Source: CAYVKM01 sp964452045
GTDB lineage: Bacteria; Calditrichota; Calditrichia; RBG-13-44-9
Direction of reading: 5' to 3'
DNA: 39,275 bases
Assembly: GCA_964452045.1 (NCBI GenBank)
Contig: CAYVKM010000027.1
Span: 1-39,275 of the forward strand
The notes under the pieces are model-generated. The model did no database searches. It saw only the letters and a program-made list of their open reading frames with translations, and was not told the origin of the DNA. This document shows positions 33,571-39,275 of the stretch, one piece after another. How positions within the stretch are numbered: the stretch's first letter is position 1; each line of letters opens with the position of its first letter. A program made the translations under genes and the position numbers.

Positions 33571-34329
33571 ATGAAATATTCCTCTCTAATTTTGTTGGCT
33601 GTTTTATCTTTATCCTTTTCATTGTTTACCCAGGATGCCAGCCAGTTTATTGCTATGGGAGATAGCGCATACGCAAAATTTGAAAATGATGTCGCCCTGA
33701 AATTCTATTCAGATGCATTGAGGGCGGATAGTAACAGCTATGAAGCCGCCTGGAAGCTTTCCCGGGCCTATGTTGACGTTGGTGAGGATTTGAAAGGCAA
33801 AGAACAACGGAATGAATATTTTCAGAACGGCGAAAAATATGCCCGCAAGGCCGTTTCTATAGATTCAACCGGATCGAAGGGCCATCTCTACCTGAGTATT
33901 GCTCTGGGACGCGTCGCCCTGGATGCCGGCAAAAAGGAACAGGTCAGGCTTTCTAAGGAAATAAAGGTGGAGGTCGATAAGTCGTTGAAGTTAGATCCCA
34001 ACGACGACATCGCCTGGCACGTTCTGGGACGATGGAATCGAAAGATGGCAACGTTAGGATGGATTCAAAGAAAATTTGCCAATATTTTTCTGGGTGGTGT
34101 TCCCAAGGACGCTTCCCTGGAAAACGCGGTAAACGACTTCAAAAAGGCTATCGAATTAAATCCGGGACATATCAACCACCATCTGGAATTGGGTATTACC
34201 TATAAGGAGATGGGCGATAAAGAGGCAGCAAAGAAACAATTCGAAGAAGTATTATCTCTTCCCAAAACCAGTGCTGATGACGATCGCTATAAAGAGGAAG
34301 CAAAAGAATATTTAAAAAAGCTCAAATAA
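33571..34329 (+). CDS. exported RMDN-like TPR protein
   Basis: The start is ATG 33571, with GGAGG (33562-33566) upstream; in-frame codons before it lack a ribosome binding site. The 252-residue protein has a signal peptide (1-20, cleavage near LFTQ) and TPR repeats. The central segment WHVLGRWNRKMATLGWIQRKFANIFLGG (149-176, Trp-rich) and NAVNDFKKAIELNPGHINHHLELGITY resemble the RMDN (regulator of microtubule dynamics) family of eukaryotes, which has bacterial homologues. Function in bacteria is unknown. It probably resides in the periplasm. It is followed 28 bases later by the thyX gene. Confidence 0.82.
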   Translation: MKYSSLILLAVLSLSFSLFTQDASQFIAMGDSAYAKFENDVALKFYSDALRADSNSYEAAWKLSRAYVDVGEDLKGKEQRNEYFQNGEKYARKAVSIDSTGSKGHLYLSIALGRVALDAGKKEQVRLSKEIKVEVDKSLKLDPNDDIAWHVLGRWNRKMATLGWIQRKFANIFLGGVPKDASLENAVNDFKKAIELNPGHINHHLELGITYKEMGDKEAAKKQFEEVLSLPKTSADDDRYKEEAKEYLKKLK

Positions 34330-34357
34330 AATTTAAGGCATTACACCAGATATTTAA

Positions 34358-35920
34358 ATGAAGGTCATACTATCAGGTTTAAATCTGGACATTGAGACGA
34401 TCTCTGACCTGCAAAATTTTATCCGCCGGGTTGCGACCAATCTGGATGAGGGCTTTTTCAATGGGTTGGATCCGGTCACAAAAAACGAGACCCTGCATCA
34501 GCTTTACCAGGAGGCGACGGAGCTGCTGGCCCGTGACAACTTGACCCCGGAAACCATATCAGCAGCCTATGCCCGCATTAGCAGAAACCCCAAACCGGTA
34601 AATGAACTGCGCGAAATTGCCCGTCAGGAGGTGGATCGGGCCCGCAAATCCAACCAGAATATCATATTCGGGCTTGGCCACAGTTCAGTTGCTGAGCATG
34701 CTACCTTTAATTTTGACATCATCGGTGCATCGCGTTTCGCTGTCGAAACCATCGAACATTTCCGGCTGGCTTCCTACACCGAAAAATCCCAGCGCTATAT
34801 TCTTTTTGAAGATGATTTTATTGTACCGGAGGAGCTAAAAAATACTCAATTTGTTGAGGAATACAATTCCCTGATCCGCGAACAAAATCAGGTATATTTC
34901 CAGCTCTATGATATTCTGAAGCCCTATTTTTTCGAGCATCATAAACTGCTGGCCAAAGATAGCAAAAATCACCGGATGCTGGAAGGACTGGCAAAAGAGG
35001 ATGCTCGCTATGTTATCTCTCTGGCAACTCAAACCCAGTTGGGTATGACAGTAAATGCCCGAACCCTTGAGAATATGATTGCCAAATGCAATAGTCATCA
35101 TCTTTCAGAAGTAAATGAATACGCACGTCTGCTGTATGAGGCAACTAAAAATTATGCCCCCTCGATTGTAAAGTATGTTGAACCAACAAGCTATCTAAAG
35201 GATAAAAAACGAAGTTTACTTGCCTATACTCAGGAGCTGAACACCAACTTTTCCGGAGACGAAAAAACTTTATCAACCGCAGCATTAATTGATTTTCCTG
35301 CAGACATTGATGATAAAATTCTTGCTACAGCGTTGTTTCGGCTTTCTGAAAACAGCTATAATAAATGTGTCCAAAAAGTAAAACTACTATCAGAATCCGA
35401 GAAAGAAAATTTCTTCAAAGTTATGTTCCGGGATATGAATTCCTGGGATAGTGTTTTAAGAGAATTTGAGTTTGCCAGTTTCACTTTCCAGCTTGTGGTC
35501 AGCGCTTCAAACTTTGGTCAACTCAAACGCCATCGTATGGCTAATATTATCACACAGGATTATTCTCCCAACCTGGGCATTACCATTCCGGAATCCATTG
35601 TTCAGACGGGACAGAAAAACATCTTTCTGGATACCATTGAAAAGACCAATAAATTTTATTGGAAACTTTATAAACAATTTCCGGAGCTGGCACCATATGT
35701 TTTGACCAATGCACATCGAAGACGGGTTCTTTTTAAGATAAACATGAGAGAATTATACCATTTCCTCAGAATGCGCGAAGATAAACATGCTCAATGGGAT
35801 ATCCGAAAAACAGCCGAGGACATTCACAATATTATACGAAAAGAGATTATCTGGGCCGGTGCACTTTTGGGTGGAAAGAACCAATTTTCGGTAATCTATA
35901 ACAACTTTTTTTATCAATGA
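34358..35920 (+). CDS. thyX: tandem-domain FAD-dependent thymidylate synthase-like protein
   Basis: The protein is 520 residues, about twice the length of classical ThyX, and has two ThyX-like domains. The N-terminal domain (about 60-270) contains GHSSVAEHATFNF and the motif region H134-F-R-LASYTEK-S144-Q-R-Y, a variant of RHR-x7-S in which the first two residues differ, then RYVISLATQTQLGMTVNARTL. The C-terminal domain (about 325-510) has R391-H-R with no Ser at the expected position, plus NMRELYHFLRMREDKHAQWDIR (462-483), the family's dUMP-binding end. Each half thus lacks part of the motif. Similar double-length proteins are known in Bacteroidetes. dUMP could come from the dCMP deaminase at 19491. 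Confidence 0.85.
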   Translation: MKVILSGLNLDIETISDLQNFIRRVATNLDEGFFNGLDPVTKNETLHQLYQEATELLARDNLTPETISAAYARISRNPKPVNELREIARQEVDRARKSNQNIIFGLGHSSVAEHATFNFDIIGASRFAVETIEHFRLASYTEKSQRYILFEDDFIVPEELKNTQFVEEYNSLIREQNQVYFQLYDILKPYFFEHHKLLAKDSKNHRMLEGLAKEDARYVISLATQTQLGMTVNARTLENMIAKCNSHHLSEVNEYARLLYEATKNYAPSIVKYVEPTSYLKDKKRSLLAYTQELNTNFSGDEKTLSTAALIDFPADIDDKILATALFRLSENSYNKCVQKVKLLSESEKENFFKVMFRDMNSWDSVLREFEFASFTFQLVVSASNFGQLKRHRMANIITQDYSPNLGITIPESIVQTGQKNIFLDTIEKTNKFYWKLYKQFPELAPYVLTNAHRRRVLFKINMRELYHFLRMREDKHAQWDIRKTAEDIHNIIRKEIIWAGALLGGKNQFSVIYNNFFYQ

Positions 35921-35977
35921 AACTTTTTAAAATATTCCGGCATCTAAAACAGGTGATATAAGCACCGGAGTTTAATG

Positions 35978-36175
35978 ATGCCAACCTATCAATATAGATG
36001 TAAAGAATGTGGTTACCTATTCGAAAAGGTCAGCACCATAACATCCTATAAAAAGGAAGTAATCTGTCCGGTTTGCCATGGTAAGGCAAAACTGAAAATC
36101 AGTGGGGAATCCGGAATTATATTTAAAGGAAGCGGATTTTATATTACCGATTATCAACGAAAAAAAGAAAAGTAA
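35978..36175 (+). CDS. FmdB-family zinc ribbon protein
   Basis: This 65-residue protein begins MPTYQYRCKECGYLFE, followed by CPVCHGKAKLKISG and FKGSGFYITDY. The two CxxC pairs form a zinc ribbon of the FmdB/putative-regulatory type, and the ending GSGFYITDY is a family hallmark. The start ATG 35978 is chosen because family members begin MPTY and GGAG (35967-35970) lies at the right distance; a second ATG three bases earlier is possible. The function is unsettled. It is the last plus-strand gene before the DnaA-box-like array. Confidence 0.88.
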   Translation: MPTYQYRCKECGYLFEKVSTITSYKKEVICPVCHGKAKLKISGESGIIFKGSGFYITDYQRKKEK

Positions 36176-36210
36176 AGAGGATTTACTAGTATCAAGAAAA
36201 AGGGACAGAT

Positions 36211-36457
36211 AAAAATAAAATTTATGTTCCTTATTTAAAGTAAATAAAGAAATAAGTTAAATACTCATTATTATAATTAGCGAGTGAATTGTGTGGATAA
36301 CAGCGGAAAACGAAGTAAAAAAACACGTGTCAATGTTAATTTGTTTTTAAAAGAGTGTTAACAACCCGTGCGGAAGGTATAAGACATTTGCATAATGATC
36401 AAAACTGTTAACCCTGGGTCATATTTTGTTAACACTAAAACCGTACAATGTGAACAA
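36211..36457 (+). other. candidate replication origin: AT-rich stretch plus DnaA-box-like array
   Basis: In the 306-base gap between convergent fmdB and dapD, an AT-rich stretch (36211-36290) precedes a perfect DnaA box TGTGGATAA (36292-36300). Same-oriented related nonamers follow: TGTTAACAA (36356), TGTTAACCC (36406), TGTTAACAC (36427) and TGTGAACAA (36449). The last three are spaced 21 and 22 bases apart, about two helical turns. Three of these contain GTTAAC and have three or more mismatches to the strict box. No dnaA or dnaN is nearby, and the flanking genes converge, which is unusual for an origin. It may instead be a regulatory or other protein-binding array. Confidence 0.4.
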
Positions 36458-36481
36458 CTCCTCTAGCTGAAGACAAATCTT

Positions 36482-37300
36482 TTACACATTAATATTATAA
36501 TCCCGCAAAACCCGGTTTAATGAGACCTTTTTATCGGTCGATTGCTTTCTTTTTCCAATTATCAAAGCGCATTGAACATTAAAAGAACCTGCCGGAAAAT
36601 CTTTCTGGTAACCTCCCGGAATAACCACAGATCTTTCTGGTATCATCCCTTTATATTCTTTTATTTCACGGTTTGACACATCCAGGATTTTTGTAGATCC
36701 GGTTAGAATTACCCCGGCTCCCAACACGGATTCTTTTTTAACAATAACGCCTTCCATAACGGATACACCGGAACCAATAAAGGCATCATCTTCAATGATG
36801 ACGGGCGTACTCTGCGGTGGTTCAAGCACGCCTCCGATCCGGGCCGCACCGGCGAGGTGAACCCGCCTTCCCACCTGGGCGCAGGAACCAACCGTCGCGT
36901 GAGTATCAACCATGGTATCACTGTCCACATAAGCCCCTATGTTGACATAGCCGGGCATTAGCACAACACCCGGCGCCAGATATGAACCATAACGGGCGAC
37001 GCCGGGCGGCACTACCCGGACCCGTTGTGACTCAAAATCCTTCTTCAATGGAATTTTATCATAAAACTCAAATGGACCGGCTTCCATTTTGGTCATCCCC
37101 CGAACTTTAAAATAAAGAAGAATGGCCTTTTTAATCCATTCGTTCACCTGCCAGTTCTGGTTAACCTTTTCGGCGACCCGGATTTTACCCTTGTCCAGCA
37201 ATTCGATAATTTCCTGTATAGCATTAGTTGTGTTCGCATCGGGCCTTGTGTCGATTTCATATGCACGATTAATCTGGTTCATCAGTTTGTCGGTATCCAT
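36482..37300 (-). CDS. dapD: 2,3,4,5-tetrahydropyridine-2,6-dicarboxylate N-succinyltransferase
   Basis: This enzyme transfers a succinyl group to tetrahydrodipicolinate in the succinylase branch of lysine and diaminopimelate synthesis, in the cytoplasm. The 272-residue length matches E. coli DapD (274). It has the left-handed beta-helix hexapeptide region (about 100-215), with ARYGSYLAPGVVLMPGYVNIGAYVDSDTMVDTHATVGSCAQVGRRVHLAGAARIGGVLEPPQ in characteristic order, then VIIEDDAFIGSGVSVMEG. The start ATG is at 37300. No other dap gene is adjacent. Confidence 0.95.
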   Translation of the reverse strand: MDTDKLMNQINRAYEIDTRPDANTTNAIQEIIELLDKGKIRVAEKVNQNWQVNEWIKKAILLYFKVRGMTKMEAGPFEFYDKIPLKKDFESQRVRVVPPGVARYGSYLAPGVVLMPGYVNIGAYVDSDTMVDTHATVGSCAQVGRRVHLAGAARIGGVLEPPQSTPVIIEDDAFIGSGVSVMEGVIVKKESVLGAGVILTGSTKILDVSNREIKEYKGMIPERSVVIPGGYQKDFPAGSFNVQCALIIGKRKQSTDKKVSLNRVLRDYNINV

Positions 37301-37435
37301 CTATACCTCTGTTGCTTTGGTTGAATACATCGGCAAAATAAGAAAGCATTGTTGAGTAAAAAAGCAAAAAGTGGAAGGGAATTGCAAAACGGGTTATTTA
37401 CTTCTAAGTTTATTCAAAGGCAAGAGAGATAAGTT

Positions 37436-37921
37436 TCATTGATTCGTATTCAGATACTGGTCCAGAAAAATATCCAGGAGTTCATCCAGGGCCAGCATAA
37501 TAATCCCGGCACTATCTTCATGGGTTCCGGTGGTTCCGAGAGCCCATGTAATGCCATCGACCCGATAATCTCCTTTATCTGCAACAGAATAGGTCACCAT
37601 CCTGGAAAAGTCCAGTCCCAGGTGATAGGCCAGACCTTCAATATCTATTTTCACCAGCAGAATCGCTTCTGCCCCATCAGATTCAGTCAGGGTAATACCG
37701 GCCTGGTTGAATTTTAATTTGCACTTAATGGAGACTCGCTCTTTATCCAGGTCAAGAAGGGTGCCATAGTTACCCGGCATTGACACTGCCAGACTCAGCT
37801 TTTTATAGTTGGACATTTCTAAACCATTCGACGGAGGGCTTGACTGTCCCCACAGACTAACCCAGTTAAAACAAAAGAATAAAAGACTGAATACAAGTGC
37901 AGGTAATAATTTCTTTTCCAA
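37436..37921 (-). CDS. exported protein of unknown function (161 aa)
   Basis: No family recognised. The 161-residue protein has a signal peptide (ALVFSLLFFCFNWVSLWGQ, cleavage before SS). The mature region is mixed alpha/beta, ending in a conserved-looking helix (GIIMLALDELLDIFLDQYL). It has no catalytic motif and one Cys in the mature part. It lies 135 bases upstream of dapD on the same strand, so co-transcription is possible but not evident. Confidence 0.6.
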   Translation of the reverse strand: MEKKLLPALVFSLLFFCFNWVSLWGQSSPPSNGLEMSNYKKLSLAVSMPGNYGTLLDLDKERVSIKCKLKFNQAGITLTESDGAEAILLVKIDIEGLAYHLGLDFSRMVTYSVADKGDYRVDGITWALGTTGTHEDSAGIIMLALDELLDIFLDQYLNTNQ

Positions 37922-37990
37922 GATCAGAAGTCCTTATGCTTAAACGAAATTTTTTGATATCCTAATAAACCATGTTTTACTATCTCGGCT

Positions 37991-38023
37991 TTTCGATCCC
38001 ACTGGCCCCACCCTTGATCGAAA
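37991..38023. repeat. 8-base inverted repeat in intergenic region
   Basis: TTTCGATC (37991-37998) is the exact reverse complement of GATCGAAA (38016-38023), separated by 17 bases. It lies in the 275-base gap between the divergent exported-protein genes and could be a hairpin or an operator. No T run follows. Confidence 0.35.
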
Positions 38024-38196
38024 CTCGTTCTAATTTAAGAGACACCCAAAGGTAATCCAAAGCCATTTAAATAGTGTGATTTGAGGGTATTTGAAAAAAA
38101 ATTCATCTTCCTGAAAAAATGCGTAACAATATAAAAGATGTCTCGTAAGCTTGTTGGTAATTAATGATGTTCTCTATTAGCCTGGAGGAATAGATC

Positions 38197-38649
38197 ATGA
38201 AGTACTTAACGGTTTTAGCTGTTCTCTTAAGTCTGTTTTTATCTCAGGTTGCCTTTGCCGGAGATAATTCACGTTTGGACAAGGTAAATTGGGAAGCTTT
38301 CAGCGCCAATCTGGTTGAGGGATTAACCATGAACAATGATGGGGTACGGCAGGCAGCCCTGCAGCACATTATAACCTATGGAAAGCGCGTGGAAGTAAAT
38401 GATGCAGTTTTCGATATCGTGCGAATTTACCGGTTTCATAAAAATGAGCGGTTTCGACAGCTGGCGGTGGTGGCCTTAACTAAAATTGAAAATGATTATG
38501 CTGCCTACTATCTCAAACGAAGCCTGAAGTTTGAGAAGAATCCGACCATTCACCGGCAGATATTGGACTATGTTTATCGGTATCAGCAAGCACAGCTGAC
38601 CCGCCAGGACAGCCGGGTAGACATGCTGATTGCTGCCATGCTGAAATAG
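38197..38649 (+). CDS. small exported HEAT-like protein (150 aa)
   Basis: The 150-residue protein has a signal peptide (MKYLTVLAVLLSLFLSQVAFAG, cleavage near FAG-DN), then helical repeats resembling HEAT: NNDGVRQAALQHIITYG, NERFRQLAVVALTKIENDYAAYYLKRSL, and IHRQILDYVYRYQ. This pattern suggests a scaffold or binding role. A CTGGAGGAAT ribosome binding site precedes the ATG. It ends before a strong terminator. Confidence 0.65.
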   Translation: MKYLTVLAVLLSLFLSQVAFAGDNSRLDKVNWEAFSANLVEGLTMNNDGVRQAALQHIITYGKRVEVNDAVFDIVRIYRFHKNERFRQLAVVALTKIENDYAAYYLKRSLKFEKNPTIHRQILDYVYRYQQAQLTRQDSRVDMLIAAMLK

Positions 38650-38673
38650 CAAAATTCGGGATGATGAAAAGAG

Positions 38674-38704
38674 CCCCACTCCTTTCTCAAGAGTGGGGTT
38701 TTTC
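38674..38704. terminator. terminator between convergent genes
   Basis: CCCCACTC (38674-38681) pairs with GAGTGGGG (38691-38698), followed by a T run (TTTTTC), with A residues on the left side. It serves the plus-strand gene and probably the convergent GNAT gene. Confidence 0.85.
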
Positions 38705-38729
38705 ATATCCGACAGGAAGGTTTATCCGG

Positions 38730-39275
38730 TTAAAGATCTTTCTGAAAAATAGCATACTTCCGATTAATGGTTCCCCCCATAAAATCTGCCATTCTTAAAA
38801 CCAGCTCATTGTTTTCCAACACCCATCCCACATCACAATACTGATACTTCTGCTGCTGGGCATAGTACTTTGCCTGGGAAATAAGAATAGAGTCCAAACC
38901 CATTCTGCGGAATTTAGGTTTGATGCCAAAATATCCCTGTCGAAAACTTTTCACCTTTTTGCTTTTCACAATTGTCTTTAATGCCCGTAAAAGCTCTGCC
39001 CGGGGAAGCAGGGATAACGGTTTCATGTTCTCGGCAATATTGGGTATGGAGCCAAAAAAGGCCGCCAGTTCCCCCTTAACAAAGGCGAACAGAAACATTT
39101 TAGGATCCCAGATCAGTTTCATATCGTCCAGGTTTTTATAAAATTCTTCCCGGGATACCGGTACAAATCCCCAATTGTTTTCCCAGGCTTCATTATAGAT
39201 GTCGAACATGAATTCACGCAGGACTTTAAATCGCTTGCGGGTGAATGTTTCCACGGTTATGTCAAATCTTTTTTT
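38730..39275 (-). CDS. GNAT-family acetyltransferase, C-terminal part (runs off window)
   Basis: The frame is open through the right edge, so the ATG-like start at 39254 is not the true start. Visible residues include IYNEAWENNWGFVPVSREEF, a segment typical of a roughly 370-residue GNAT-like family in which it lies near the middle. Acetyl-CoA-fold features follow (YFGIKPKFRRMGLDSILISQAKYYAQQ, and CDVGWVLENNELVLRMADFMGG). The known family is about twice as long, with the N-terminal half outside the window. Substrate unknown. Confidence 0.75.
   Translation of the reverse strand, partial: KKRFDITVETFTRKRFKVLREFMFDIYNEAWENNWGFVPVSREEFYKNLDDMKLIWDPKMFLFAFVKGELAAFFGSIPNIAENMKPLSLLPRAELLRALKTIVKSKKVKSFRQGYFGIKPKFRRMGLDSILISQAKYYAQQQKYQYCDVGWVLENNELVLRMADFMGGTINRKYAIFQKDL

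Noticed and set aside
36324..36329. CACGTG in the DnaA-box-like region
   Set aside because: Flanks are not TTT/AAA as required for a parS core.
39254..39275. Start codon at 39254 for the right-edge GNAT gene
   Set aside because: The frame is open beyond it and the family is much longer, so the gene continues outside the window.
1..39275. CRISPR arrays, tRNA/rRNA genes, insertion sequences and prophage genes
   Set aside because: Searched by eye on both strands; no repeat-spacer pattern, tRNA arm pattern, transposase or integrase was found.

Overview
The window is an ordinary-looking chromosomal stretch from a Gram-negative (diderm) bacterium, most likely of the FCB superphylum, close to Calditrichota / KSB1 / Marinimicrobia-type lineages. 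This placement is inferred from gene content: LpxH, an OmpA-like lipoprotein, PorV-like and other outer-membrane barrels, many short lipoproteins, a histidine kinase with a Bacteroidetes-style H-box (AHQLGTPLSS), a tandem ThyX, and a HEAT-cyclophilin lipoprotein. No phylogeny was run. No tRNA, rRNA, insertion sequence, prophage or CRISPR array was seen.

Layout. (1) 1-2097, minus strand: start of an rnf operon (rnfC, then partial rnfD) with its own promoter. (2) 2396-12905, plus strand: yitT-like gene, lpxH, then the conserved origin-proximal block rpmH-rnpA-yidD-yidC-mnmE-mnmG-rsmG. Three parS-type sites flank mnmG; the usual parA-parB pair does not follow rsmG, where a PorV-like protein and a degenerate M23/EnvC-like protein are found instead. 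(3) 13019-18053, plus: ssb with promoter and terminator, a barrel protein, rnfB standing apart from the other rnf genes, a HAD-IIA phosphatase, a YbjQ-family protein, a DUF1684 lipoprotein and ogt. (4) 18096-24508, mixed: orphan histidine kinase, dCMP deaminase, a polytopic membrane protein with a charged tail, a NatAB-like ABC exporter, and a YigZ/IMPACT gene that appears to lack a canonical start codon. (5) 24851-27986, plus: a DUF1761 protein, a small membrane-anchored protein, and an operon of a small conserved protein, a GAF-GGDEF protein and a GNAT enzyme. (6) 28083-34329: envelope proteins (OmpA lipoprotein, cupin, parvulin lipoprotein, exported flavodoxin, HEAT-cyclophilin lipoprotein, RMDN-like TPR protein). 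(7) 34358 to the end: tandem ThyX, FmdB zinc ribbon, a convergent intergenic region with an array of DnaA-box-like motifs, dapD, two small exported proteins, and a GNAT-type gene running off the right edge.

How the genes work together. The core block makes ribosomes, tRNA wobble modifications and the membrane insertase. RnfB/C/D belong to one ferredoxin:NAD+ oxidoreductase ion pump although encoded at two loci. dCMP deaminase supplies dUMP to ThyX. Several neighbouring lipoproteins suggest a local cluster for envelope protein folding. The most interesting lead is the GAF-GGDEF protein: it has the Asp-to-Ser change typical of Hypr enzymes that make 3',3'-cGAMP. The parS cluster, the DnaA-box-like array, the split rnf locus, the tandem ThyX and the exported flavodoxin are also worth checking.
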